Shown here piece by piece: positions 8,513 to 17,193 of a stretch of 64,000 nt of DNA. The notes beneath the pieces were generated by a model. The model had not been told where the DNA came from. It made no database searches and saw only the letters and a list, made by a program, of their open reading frames with translations. Numbering within the stretch: the first letter of the stretch is position 1; each line of letters begins with the position of its first letter. Location of the stretch: NCBI RefSeq assembly GCF_000359585.1, contig NZ_APMH01000009.1, positions 62,001 through 126,000 on the forward strand. Reading direction: 5' to 3'. This DNA is from Clostridium tyrobutyricum DSM 2637 = ATCC 25755 = JCM 11008. GTDB lineage: Bacteria > Bacillota > Clostridia > Clostridiales > Clostridiaceae. A program made the position numbers and the translations under genes.

Positions 8513-9877
8513 ATGAAGTTAGTTAGAAAGGATGTATACAAGCTGGCAATGCCAATACTTGCAGAACAGCTGTTTGTGGCAACCCTTGGAATGGTAAACA
8601 CCATGATGGCAGGCCATATAAGCAAGGAAGCAGTTTCAGCCATTGGCATGATAGATTCCTTTAATTATATATTGATAGCTTTTTTTTCAGCCCTTGCAGT
8701 AGGTGGTACTGTAGTTGTAGCACAGTATATAGGAAGAAAAGACATAAAGATGGCTAACAATGCCATGAAACAGTCCCTGTACTCTGGTGTATTTATAGGA
8801 CTTGTTATAACTGTGCTGATATTTATATTCAGGGAACAACTTGTACAGGTACTTTACGGACAGGCCGAGGCCAAGGTAATAAAATATGCCAATATGTATT
8901 TTAGAATAACTATAATAAGCTATCCCTTTATAGCACTTGACCTTATAGCAAACGGAGTATTAAGGGGCAGTGGAGATTCAAAGACGCCAATGAAGATAAC
9001 AATGCTCATGAACGTCTTAAATATAATTCTTGGATATACATTTATATATGGAATAAATATAAATGTATTAAGTTTTCACATACATACTTCCGGTATGGGA
9101 GTGGAAGGTGCTGCTTTTGCCATTGCCATTGCAAGGACTGCAGGGGGGTTCATAGCACTTGGAGTGCTCCTCAGGGGTACAAGGCTTTTGAAACTCAAAA
9201 ATCTATTTGAATTCAAGCCTGACAGGGACATACTGCACCCCATATTTGCAGTAGGAATCCCTGCCAGCCTGGAATCACTCATATTCAACGGTGGAAAACT
9301 CATAACCCAGGTGTTTATTGTTGGAATGGGAACTGTGTCCATAGCATCAAATACCATAGGGAATTCCATAGCAACCATGCTTAATATACCGGGGACTTCC
9401 ATAAGCATTGTAGCTACAGCATTGGTAGGCCAGTATATGGGAAGAAGGGACAGCAATGAGGCACAAAGATGCCTTTCATATTTATGGAGGATGTCTACCA
9501 TATGCCTTGTTGTGATCTGTGCAATTTCAATCCCTACAGCGGGATTGTGGACATCCCTCTACACCAAAGATCCGGACATTATAAAATTAACTGCAAACCT
9601 GCTGAGGACAAATGCAATATGCATTCCTTTCTGGTCAATATCTTTTGTGCTTCCAGCAGGGCTTCGGGGTGCGGGGGATGCCAAATACACTCTTGTTACT
9701 ACAATTATAGGAATGTGGCTTTTCAGGATATTTTCAGGATATGTACTTGGAGTAAGTCTTGGATTCGGGCTCATAGGTGTATGGGTTGGAATGTATATAG
9801 ATTGGATTGTACGTGGGATTTTATATTTTATAAGATTTAAAAAAGGAAAATGGAAAAATATTATACTGATAAAGTGA
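8513..9877 (+). CDS. MATE family efflux transporter
   Basis: A 454-residue protein with 12 predicted membrane helices in two homologous halves. It begins MKLVRKDVYKLAMPILAEQL, and LPAGLRGAGDAKYTL near the C-terminal half mirrors LIANGVLRGSGDSKTPM in the N-terminal half, a MATE hallmark. MATE pumps expel drugs or cationic compounds in exchange for Na+ or H+. ATG 8513 was chosen because GGAAG lies 8 bases upstream; a TTG 33 bases earlier has no ribosome site. It is flanked by about 210 bases of leader without a recognisable regulator site. The substrate is unknown. Confidence 0.92.
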   Translation: MKLVRKDVYKLAMPILAEQLFVATLGMVNTMMAGHISKEAVSAIGMIDSFNYILIAFFSALAVGGTVVVAQYIGRKDIKMANNAMKQSLYSGVFIGLVITVLIFIFREQLVQVLYGQAEAKVIKYANMYFRITIISYPFIALDLIANGVLRGSGDSKTPMKITMLMNVLNIILGYTFIYGININVLSFHIHTSGMGVEGAAFAIAIARTAGGFIALGVLLRGTRLLKLKNLFEFKPDRDILHPIFAVGIPASLESLIFNGGKLITQVFIVGMGTVSIASNTIGNSIATMLNIPGTSISIVATALVGQYMGRRDSNEAQRCLSYLWRMSTICLVVICAISIPTAGLWTSLYTKDPDIIKLTANLLRTNAICIPFWSISFVLPAGLRGAGDAKYTLVTTIIGMWLFRIFSGYVLGVSLGFGLIGVWVGMYIDWIVRGILYFIRFKKGKWKNIILIK

Positions 9878-9948
9878 ATAATTAAGTTGATTATTAAACA
9901 AAATAGGAATAGCACGTTAAAAATTCTTAAATTTAGAAGGTGATCAAC

Positions 9949-10854
9949 TTGAAGAAGAATAGAGTTAGGATAGGAATATTTCTATTATTTTTTATTTTTC
10001 TATTGGGAGCGTCAAATGTAAATGTATTGGCACTTCAGAAAAATACAGCCGACAATAAACTGGAGCTAACTGTAGATTCCCACAAGAAGGCTGAGATGCC
10101 CAAAAGATTCAGGAAAACTTCAGACAAGATAAAAACTGAAGGAAAGATGCCTAATCTAACGGGTCTTGCAGAGCTTAATGCTTCAGGAAGCCAGCAGTTT
10201 ACTCCTGGAAACATAAATCTTGTAAAAGATGCAATAGGCAAGGACAAAAAGATATCCGTAGTGGACCTCAGGCAGGAATCCCATGGATTCATAAATCATC
10301 TTGCAGTAAGCTGGAAACTCCCGGACAGCAACAAGGCAAACAAGGGGCTTACCAGGGAGCAGGTTATAAAAGAGGAAAAGAAGCTTTTAAAGTCCATTAA
10401 ATTAAATGAGCCCCTTAAGATAAAAAACAAGACTGTAATTCCCGTAAAGGTACAGAGTGAAAAACAGCTTGTAAAAGATACAGGAATGGACTACATAAGA
10501 GTCACAGTAACGGATACTGAAAGGCCTGAAGATGACATGGTTGATTATTTCGTAAAAAAGGTCAGAAAACTTCCGGAAGATACATGGCTTCACTTCCACT
10601 GCAAGGCTGGAATGGGAAGGACTACTACATTTATGGCAATGTATGACATGATGAAAAATTCCAAAAAGGTAAGCCTTGAAGATATTATGGAGAGGCAGGA
10701 ACTGCTTGGAGGGGTAAAACTTCTAAAGCCTGTAGGAGGCAAGGAAAGCGAGTCACAGAAAAGATCTGATTTTCTAAGGCAGTTCTACCAGTATACAAAA
10801 GAGAACAATGACAATTTCAAAACAAGCTGGAGCCAGTGGCTGAATAGCAAATAG
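9949..10854 (+). CDS. Secreted PTP-like phytase / inositol phosphatase
   Basis: The TTG start at 9949 follows GAAGGTG by about 6 bases and gives about 301 residues. Residues 1-28 are a signal peptide (basic LKKNRVRIG, hydrophobic IFLLFFIFLLGA, cleavage near VLA). The active-site P-loop HCKAGMGRTTTF fits the CX5R cysteine-phosphatase motif and the HCxAGxGRTT form typical of PTP-like phytases (PF14566). VVDLRQESHGFIN upstream supplies the family's conserved Asp/Arg region. It probably removes phosphate from inositol polyphosphates outside the cell. It follows the MATE gene by about 70 bases and ends in a bidirectional terminator. Homologues in pathogens act on host inositides; here nutrient phosphate scavenging is as likely. 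Confidence 0.85.
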   Translation: MKKNRVRIGIFLLFFIFLLGASNVNVLALQKNTADNKLELTVDSHKKAEMPKRFRKTSDKIKTEGKMPNLTGLAELNASGSQQFTPGNINLVKDAIGKDKKISVVDLRQESHGFINHLAVSWKLPDSNKANKGLTREQVIKEEKKLLKSIKLNEPLKIKNKTVIPVKVQSEKQLVKDTGMDYIRVTVTDTERPEDDMVDYFVKKVRKLPEDTWLHFHCKAGMGRTTTFMAMYDMMKNSKKVSLEDIMERQELLGGVKLLKPVGGKESESQKRSDFLRQFYQYTKENNDNFKTSWSQWLNSK

Positions 10855-10887
10855 ACAAGGAGGGATTCAATCCCTCCTTATTGTCTT
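10853..10887. terminator. Bidirectional terminator between phytase and amidohydrolase genes
   Basis: AGACAAGGAGGGA and TCCCTCCTTATTGTCT form a long stem with a short loop. It overlaps the last bases of both converging genes. Confidence 0.8.
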
Positions 10888-12228
10888 TCCTGAAAGAACT
10901 CCTTTTATTATCTTTCCATTTGATACTGCAATGCTTCCATTTACAATCACATGGTCAATTCCTATAGGATCTGCATCTGGATGGTGGAAATTTGCCCTGT
11001 CGCTTATAGTCTCAGGATCAAATATTACAAGGTCTGCATCTGCACCTTCGGATACTCTTCCCTTGCTTTTAAAACCAAGTATTTCTGCAGGTATCAAAGT
11101 AGCTTTTTCTATGGCATCCATCAATGACAAATAATGTTTTTCAAATACCATCTTCCTGAAAAATCGGGGAAAAGTCCCTGAGTTCTGAGGATGTCCCTCG
11201 GATATATTACCGGAAGGACTTGGACCTGTATCAGAAGAAGGAATCACATATTTATTCAAAAGTGCATCGTATATTTCATGTTCAACTCCTGTAAAGCATA
11301 TTATCACTACATCTTCACTGCTTTTTCTCATCTTCCTGTACAGTGACTCCGTAAGATATTCACCTTTGTGTTTTCCGGAGGCTACAAGCATATTGCTGTA
11401 TTTCCACCCGAATTTCCTTATGTGCTCTGTATCGTAGACACTTGTATTCATTCCCGTTGCAAAATTTGTGTACATTCCACTGTCGGCCCATACATTTATT
11501 CCATTCCGTCTTGCATCATCTATCATTTCAAGGGCGGATTTCATTATTCCCGTACCATATTGGTAGACAAGGTGGGATATCTGCACCTGTGCACCTGTTA
11601 TTCTTGAGATGTCTATTGCCTCTTTAAGGGAGTCAAGTTCCTCCGGGCCGCTGAGCCTTGTATGGATGGATACAAGCCTTCCCCGTCTGGCAGCTATTTT
11701 GCTAAGTGCTATGACTTCTTCAAAGGAAGAACCGGGTGCGTATTCCAGCCCAAAGGACAGCCCTATTGCACCTTCATCAAAACACTTTTCAAGAAGTTTT
11801 TCCATTTGGGAAATTTCATGGGAGTTTGCAGGAGTATAGGGATCAGTTCGTCCAACTGCATCCCTCAGGACAAATGAATGCCCTATAAATTGTGCCTGAT
11901 TTATGAAGAATCCATTTCTGTCCTGAGATTGCAGAAAATCACCTATATCAAGCATCCCGCCGCCGCAGTTTCCCCCTATAGTTGTAGTGACTCCCTGAAT
12001 CAGGGATAGCCTGCCGCAGCCGGGATCTCCGTCTATGTGGGCGTGAATATCTATAAATCCCGGGCTTAATATCTTCTTGTTTGCATCGATTTCATGCTTG
12101 CCTGATATATCCTTTTTCGTAACTATACATATTTTATTGCGGCATATTCCCATATTTCCCCAAGTTATGGTCTTTTTCTCCGGATCTGCAATATACGCAT
12201 TTTTTATTGTCAAATCATAGATATTCAC
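10867..12228 (-). CDS. D-aminoacylase / N-acyl-D-amino-acid deacylase-like amidohydrolase
   Basis: A 453-residue amidohydrolase-superfamily enzyme. The metal-binding SPGFIDIHAHID occurs at about residues 54-65, GGNCGGG (the family's bridging Cys) at about 88-94, QISHLV at about 205-210, and the C-terminal SSDTGPSPSG and HPQNSGTFPRFF at about 320-345. D-aminoacylases carry SDG in that position, so SDT is a slight variation. It should hydrolyse N-acyl-D-amino acids or related D-peptide fragments in the cytoplasm, perhaps from cell-wall turnover. The GTG start 12228 lies behind GGAGGGG. No transporter is adjacent. Confidence 0.85.
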   Translation of the reverse strand: MNIYDLTIKNAYIADPEKKTITWGNMGICRNKICIVTKKDISGKHEIDANKKILSPGFIDIHAHIDGDPGCGRLSLIQGVTTTIGGNCGGGMLDIGDFLQSQDRNGFFINQAQFIGHSFVLRDAVGRTDPYTPANSHEISQMEKLLEKCFDEGAIGLSFGLEYAPGSSFEEVIALSKIAARRGRLVSIHTRLSGPEELDSLKEAIDISRITGAQVQISHLVYQYGTGIMKSALEMIDDARRNGINVWADSGMYTNFATGMNTSVYDTEHIRKFGWKYSNMLVASGKHKGEYLTESLYRKMRKSSEDVVIICFTGVEHEIYDALLNKYVIPSSDTGPSPSGNISEGHPQNSGTFPRFFRKMVFEKHYLSLMDAIEKATLIPAEILGFKSKGRVSEGADADLVIFDPETISDRANFHHPDADPIGIDHVIVNGSIAVSNGKIIKGVLSGKTIRRD

Positions 12229-12293
12229 TTTAACCCCTCCTTAAATACAGATAATATTATTCGATTAATAATAATATAGCACATAGAACGGGT

Positions 12294-13973
12294 TTATGTA
12301 ACTATATTTTTCTTTACAAGTTTCATAAAGTCATCGGGCGTTACTACCTTTACTTTGGAATTTTTCCCGAGTTCGTCTATTACCTTTTGTACATTTCCAA
12401 GATTCTTGCTCCATGCGTGTACATAGACTGTTGTATAGGCTGTTTCCCTGCTTGTGTCTGTATAGCCTTTCCGTACATATCCATTTATAGTGTCTACAAG
12501 AGAATTTTCATCTTCAATTCCGGACCAGAGTAGATTTCTACATGAAACTATGGGTTTTCCATTGCTCCAGATTATTTTTCCCATGTAGTTGTCCTGCCTT
12601 GAATAGTCAAGATAGAACAGACCTTTTATATTACGCTGTTTTGTGTATTTATCCCAAAGCTCTGTATTGTAAAAGGATTTATCATCTATTATTGCAGCAT
12701 AATTCTGTCCAACTGACTGCATATATTCATTTAATTTCCTCACCTGCATCTTCAGGGTGGATTTATCAAATTTACTTGGATATATATATCCCATTCCAGA
12801 AGGGGACACTAAAAAATCATCTATATGGTTTCCACTGCTTGCATTTCTGTAATACTGCCTGAATACAGTAGGAGCAAGATAGTATAGAGAGGGACTCATG
12901 GTCCATCCCATGTTGAAATTGCCTCTTGAATTTGATCCATACCATTTTGGAGAGGAAAAATTGCTTCCAAGGTACCACTGCTGATTGTCACCGTCAGACA
13001 TTATAAAAGTAACATAGTGGGCAGGAGAGAAGGCATCCTTTTTTAATATATTGTTGAACTTTTTACTTATGCCCTTCAGTACATCTTCACTTGATTTCTG
13101 GAGTATTGGATAGGATGGGAAAGCACTCAGTGCACTTAAATTGTACGACCAGTCTGCAGGTACTACATTTATTCCATACTTTGAAGCTGTACTTATATTT
13201 CCATATTCATCAGGTCCCCAGCCAAGACATACTCCATTTTTTTTCATGGATCCGAATACCTTTTTTCTGAGACTTGAATCATTTTTGTCATCTTCGTAGA
13301 ATATAAGGGATTTTGTCATAATCGCATAGTCTCTCAGGGCACTGGATCTTGAAGAATTCAGTTCTATTACAGTAGAATGATTGAGACCGGAATTCCAGAG
13401 ATTATTGTATGCCCAGTACTTGTCTGTGTTCCTGCAGTCACCGAGGAGTTTAGTTATTCCGTGTTCTTTTACCTTGTTTTCCACAGACTTATCCACAACT
13501 AATGCACATTTCAAGGATGCTATTGAACAGGCATTGTTTATTGATACATCCTTTGGATTTGAACCATCATATAGGACATACCCTTTCGCATACTTTTTGA
13601 ATTTGTCAACAAGGACCCATGGGTTATCCACAATCTCATATTTAATACTATAATTGGATTTTAGATCTCTGAGCCATGTCATGTAGTCAGGGTGGCTTTT
13701 GTCCAGGGTATATATTTGTGTCTTGGATTTGGAGGCAATAATCCCCTGAAGGGAAGCTATCATTGTATTTTCTGATTTTGTCATTTTTTGTTGATCTATT
13801 ACATATAGAGAAACCGGCCTGTTGCGATTTTTTATATAATAGTTATTGTTTTCACTGGCTCTTACTTTTGGGAGAAAGCTCATAAATCCTACCAATAGTA
13901 TTATAATCAATATTATAATAGTAAAAATTGTTAAAGTAGTATTCCACCTGTTCCATTTTTTGCCTTTATGCAT
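12294..13973 (-). CDS. GxGYxYP-domain extracytoplasmic protein
   Basis: A 559-residue protein anchored by one N-terminal membrane helix (about residues 14-36, IIILIIILLVGFMSFL) with the rest outside. The family motif GMGYIYP is plain at about residues 390-400 (SPSGMGYIYPSKFD). VTFIMSDGDNQQW is another conserved block of this putative glycoside-hydrolase-like family (PF14323 with its N-terminal partner PF16216). The enzymatic activity is unproven; the proteins are mostly found in Bacteroidetes and Firmicutes that handle polysaccharides. AGAGGTG precedes ATG 13973; an upstream in-frame GTG at 13982 overlaps that ribosome site. It stands alone on the minus strand. Confidence 0.85.
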   Translation of the reverse strand: MHKGKKWNRWNTTLTIFTIIILIIILLVGFMSFLPKVRASENNNYYIKNRNRPVSLYVIDQQKMTKSENTMIASLQGIIASKSKTQIYTLDKSHPDYMTWLRDLKSNYSIKYEIVDNPWVLVDKFKKYAKGYVLYDGSNPKDVSINNACSIASLKCALVVDKSVENKVKEHGITKLLGDCRNTDKYWAYNNLWNSGLNHSTVIELNSSRSSALRDYAIMTKSLIFYEDDKNDSSLRKKVFGSMKKNGVCLGWGPDEYGNISTASKYGINVVPADWSYNLSALSAFPSYPILQKSSEDVLKGISKKFNNILKKDAFSPAHYVTFIMSDGDNQQWYLGSNFSSPKWYGSNSRGNFNMGWTMSPSLYYLAPTVFRQYYRNASSGNHIDDFLVSPSGMGYIYPSKFDKSTLKMQVRKLNEYMQSVGQNYAAIIDDKSFYNTELWDKYTKQRNIKGLFYLDYSRQDNYMGKIIWSNGKPIVSCRNLLWSGIEDENSLVDTINGYVRKGYTDTSRETAYTTVYVHAWSKNLGNVQKVIDELGKNSKVKVVTPDDFMKLVKKNIVT

Positions 13974-14408
13974 TGAAATCACCTCTTTGCTTTAGTATGT
14001 GCATATTTGGGCTAATTATTATTGTTAAAAAATAAACATCGACAAATGTCGATATAAATTGCAAATAATGTATACAAAAATTGAATACTTAATAATTTCA
14101 TTATATTAATATAGAATTTTTATATTTTTTTAATTATTTATATAATCTAATATATATAACTAGTTAAAAAACTTTTGATATATAGTTAGCGGATTATTTA
14201 TTTTTAATATCATGGGTGATATAATTATAAAGGGTCATTGAAATGTTTTCCAATTGATTGTATGGTTTTTCATTCTCAAATATTAATATTAATACAAATT
14301 AATATTACTTGTTATAAAATAGTCATGCAATTTATAAAAATATAACTATTATTTATATAAATTATCATATTTTAGAAGATAATAATACGTAACATGGGGG
14401 GTATATAA
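13974..14408. other. Extremely AT-rich intergenic region, divergent promoters
   Basis: These 435 bases lie between the divergent GxGYxYP and histidine kinase genes and have no credible coding frame. The only ordered features are a short palindrome ATCGACAAATGTCGAT at about 14037-14053 and several ATTAATATTAAT runs near 14280-14310. Promoters in both directions are expected, but none stands out from the AT background. Confidence 0.5.
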
Positions 14409-15875
14409 ATGAATAATGTAATGGCAGTATCTAAGGGGAGAAAGGATATTCACAGTACTATTTTTATTGTAAAGGTTATTCTATTGTTTTTTTCAGTAGT
14501 TGGATATTTTGAAAGTTATGCAATAAGGGGAAACACATTTATACAGAAATTTGGTAGTATATTCTGCGGTCCATTGATACTTTACGGGCTGTGGAGAATT
14601 TTGCCTGCAGGGTTTTCAAAATACAACAAGAACAATAATGCAAAAATGTTTCAGATGGTAGATAATATTATTTTTATGTACATTACTGCTTTCCTGATAA
14701 TCACATCCAGCCATGAATTCAATGTCTATAAAGTACTTTTTCTTGTTATAATAATAACATCTTTTATACAGTTTGGAATGAATTTTGGGATATCAATTGG
14801 CATAATAGCTTCAATTATAATATTGATAGTGGATATTTATAAAATACATTATAATCTGGAATTGTATATTGCAAACGATGTTACCCTGATTATTATATAT
14901 TTTTTAATTTCATATATAATAGGGTCTTATGTTAGAAACCAAACTGAGATAAGCCTCATTAACGAGAAAAAGCTTGAACAGCTTCAAAATATAATTGAAA
15001 ATGAGAGCAAACACAAAGTTGCCATGCAGGATATGCTGAATAAATATAAGAAGAATGCAGATAACTATAAAAAAGCTGAAGATAGAAATGTAGAATTTAT
15101 ATCAAATGTAATACATGATTTAAAGACGCCATTAAACGTTATTTTTTCTGCTCTTCAGGTTTTGAAGATGCCTGATCATTTAGGTGATAAGGAGCTTTTA
15201 CATAAGAATAAAAAATACATTAAGGTTATGAAACAGAATTGCTACAGGCTTACGAAACTTATAAATAATCTGCTTGATGTTACAAAGCTCCAAACGGGAT
15301 ATTTGAAATTGAACAACCATAACAGAAATATAGTCAGCGTAGTTGAGGACACAGTAACTTCAGTTGTACCTTATATAGAAAGCAAGGGCATAAGTATAAC
15401 TTTTGACACTGATGTGGAAGAGAAAATAATGGCAATAGATTGTGATAAAATAGAAAGGATTATATTGAACATACTTTCAAATTCTATAAAGTTTACAAAA
15501 CAAAATGGAAGTATATTTGTAAATATTGAAGATAAAAGTAACTTTGTTTTTATAACTATAGAGGACAATGGAATAGGAATTCCCGAGGATAAGTTGAATA
15601 TGGTATTTAGAAGGTTCAATCAGGTTGACTCCAAGTATAGAGGATGCTGTGAAGGAAGTGGAATAGGGCTATATCTTGTAAAATCCTTTGTAGAACTCCA
15701 CAGGGGAAAAATATATGTGGAAAGCCAATATGGATTTGGAACCAAATTTACTATAGAACTTCCTGTTTTAAAACTTGATGAAAAAGTCTGTGAAGGTTCC
15801 GAAGATATCCACAACTGTGGATCAAATAAGGATAAGGTAAATATAGAATTTTCAGATATACCAATTGAAATGTGA
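14409..15875 (+). CDS. Membrane sensor histidine kinase
   Basis: A 488-residue kinase. Residues 18-180 contain about five to six membrane helices with no recognisable extracellular sensor loop, so the membrane domain itself is likely the sensor. A coiled segment (about 180-225) leads to the H-box FISNVIHDLKTPLNVIF, with the phospho-acceptor His in VIHDLKTP. The N box ILSNSIKFT, G1 DNGIGIPEDK, F box VFRRFNQVDSKY and G2 GSGIGLYLVKSF complete the ATPase domain. GGGGGG precedes ATG 14409. No response regulator is adjacent, so it is an orphan whose partner must be elsewhere. Confidence 0.92.
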   Translation: MNNVMAVSKGRKDIHSTIFIVKVILLFFSVVGYFESYAIRGNTFIQKFGSIFCGPLILYGLWRILPAGFSKYNKNNNAKMFQMVDNIIFMYITAFLIITSSHEFNVYKVLFLVIIITSFIQFGMNFGISIGIIASIIILIVDIYKIHYNLELYIANDVTLIIIYFLISYIIGSYVRNQTEISLINEKKLEQLQNIIENESKHKVAMQDMLNKYKKNADNYKKAEDRNVEFISNVIHDLKTPLNVIFSALQVLKMPDHLGDKELLHKNKKYIKVMKQNCYRLTKLINNLLDVTKLQTGYLKLNNHNRNIVSVVEDTVTSVVPYIESKGISITFDTDVEEKIMAIDCDKIERIILNILSNSIKFTKQNGSIFVNIEDKSNFVFITIEDNGIGIPEDKLNMVFRRFNQVDSKYRGCCEGSGIGLYLVKSFVELHRGKIYVESQYGFGTKFTIELPVLKLDEKVCEGSEDIHNCGSNKDKVNIEFSDIPIEM

Positions 15876-15922
15876 TATAATACTAAATATCAAAGTTCAA
15901 AGAACAGAGAATAAATAATGAA

Positions 15923-15946
15923 GATTTTCGGCTGAGGCCGAAAATC
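15923..15946 (+). promoter_or_regulatory. Stable leader hairpin before the TtcA-like gene
   Basis: GATTTTCGGC and GCCGAAAATC form a perfect 10-bp stem around TGAG. It is not followed by a T run, so it is either a weak terminator of the kinase transcript or a structure in the 5' leader of the next gene. Just upstream, 15889-15918 carries a copy of the CAAAGTTCAAAGAACAGAGAA repeat found at 57.6 kb. Confidence 0.5.
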
Positions 15947-15974
15947 CACCAACTTTAAACTAGGGGGTGTTATT

Positions 15975-16841
15975 ATGGGCGATATTGCAGGAAAAGGCTG
16001 TGATATACTTGTTCCATTTAATGAAAGAAAACCGCTGCCTGATATAGAGCACAGCATTACAAAGAGATATAGAAAGCGCATATGGTCAAAGTTTGTAAAG
16101 GCCGTAAGTGATTTTGAAATGATAGAAGAAGGCGATAGAATTGCCGTGGCCGTGTCCGGTGGAAAGGACAGCATGCTTATGGCAAAATTGTTTCAGGAAC
16201 TCCAGCGCCACTGGAAGGTGAGATTTGAACTGGAGTTTATAGCAATGGATCCGGGATATCACCAGAGTATAAAGGAGCTTTTAATAGACAACTGCAAATA
16301 CCTGAACATTCCGATACATATTTTTGACTCTGGAATTTTTGAAGTCGTGAATAAAATTGCAAGTGATTATCCATGCTATATGTGCGCCAAGATGAGAAGG
16401 GGAGTGCTCTATAAAAAGGCTCAGGAACTCGATTGCAACAAACTAGCACTTGGGCATCACTTTGATGATGTCATAGAGACAACACTTTTAAACATACTCT
16501 ATTCCGGAAATTTCAAAACCATGATGCCGAAGCTTAAATCAAGCAACTTCAAGGGCCTTGAACTTATAAGACCCCTTTACTTCGTGCATGAGGAAAATAT
16601 ACAGACTTTTATACAGAACAGTGGAATATGGCCTCTCAATTGTGCCTGTATGGTGGCCGCAGAAAAAATAGGCAATAAGCGATATGAAATAAAGGACATG
16701 ATAAAGGAACTGAAGAAGTCCTTTAAAGATGTAGATAAGTCCATTTTCAATGCTGCCAGAAATGTAAACATGGATGCCATACTTGGATGGAGAAAAAACG
16801 GTGAAAAACACTCCTTTTTGGAAAATTATGATGAGGACTAA
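15975..16841 (+). CDS. TtcA/TilS-like PP-loop ATPase (tRNA 2-thiolation family)
   Basis: A 288-residue protein. The PP-loop VAVSGGKDSMLMAKLF lies at about residues 57-72. CYMCAKMRRG (about 136-145) gives the CxxC pair, and LNCACMVAAEK (about 220) gives the further Cys that together hold a 4Fe-4S cluster in TtcA-type enzymes. LGHHFDDVIETTLLN is the conserved downstream block. Such enzymes adenylate a tRNA base and replace oxygen by sulphur, classically cytidine-32. Whether this Firmicute member acts on tRNA or another substrate is not settled by sequence. AGGGGGTG precedes ATG 15975. A small gene follows 14 bases later, probably in the same transcript. Confidence 0.88.
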   Translation: MGDIAGKGCDILVPFNERKPLPDIEHSITKRYRKRIWSKFVKAVSDFEMIEEGDRIAVAVSGGKDSMLMAKLFQELQRHWKVRFELEFIAMDPGYHQSIKELLIDNCKYLNIPIHIFDSGIFEVVNKIASDYPCYMCAKMRRGVLYKKAQELDCNKLALGHHFDDVIETTLLNILYSGNFKTMMPKLKSSNFKGLELIRPLYFVHEENIQTFIQNSGIWPLNCACMVAAEKIGNKRYEIKDMIKELKKSFKDVDKSIFNAARNVNMDAILGWRKNGEKHSFLENYDED

Positions 16842-16855
16842 AGGAGAAATGTAAT

Positions 16856-17119
16856 TTGAAAATATGGGGAAGAATTGTAGACAAGAACAAGATAATAAAG
16901 GATAAAGTTGTGGAACTTAATGATCAGGAAGATTACCAGGACAGCCTGAAGAAATGCATTTATGAAATATGCCGTGATTTTGACATGGAAAGGCCTTACT
17001 GGCTGCCTTCAAATGTGGATGAATACAATACAAGGAGAAAAACCATTTTTACAAAGGACAATTTTATAGATGAGTTCGACTTTGACAAGTTTGTAATAGA
17101 GGAAATAAAGGAAAAGTAA
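16856..17119 (+). CDS. Conserved small hypothetical protein downstream of TtcA-like gene
   Basis: An 87-residue soluble, strongly charged protein starting at TTG 16856, with AAGGAGA 8 bases upstream. The visible conserved-looking core is CRDFDMERPYWLPSNVDEYN, followed by RRKTIFTKDNFIDEFDFDKF. The alternation of acidic and aromatic residues suggests a small globular domain. It is the second gene of the TtcA-like unit and ends in a terminator. No family name can be given; its place suggests a role tied to the thiolation enzyme. Confidence 0.72.
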   Translation: MKIWGRIVDKNKIIKDKVVELNDQEDYQDSLKKCIYEICRDFDMERPYWLPSNVDEYNTRRKTIFTKDNFIDEFDFDKFVIEEIKEK

Positions 17120-17130
17120 ACAAAAAATCA

Positions 17131-17176
17131 GGCAAGCAGAGGCCGATTCCAAAATAGGAAATTGGCGTCTGCTTGT
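17131..17176. terminator. Terminator between the TtcA-like unit and the MFS gene
   Basis: AAGCAGAGGCCGATTCC pairs imperfectly with GGAAATTGGCGTCTGCTT and is followed by GTTTTTTAT. It probably serves the plus-strand unit and possibly the converging MFS gene. Confidence 0.75.
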
Positions 17177-17193
17177 TTTTTATGCCCTATGTT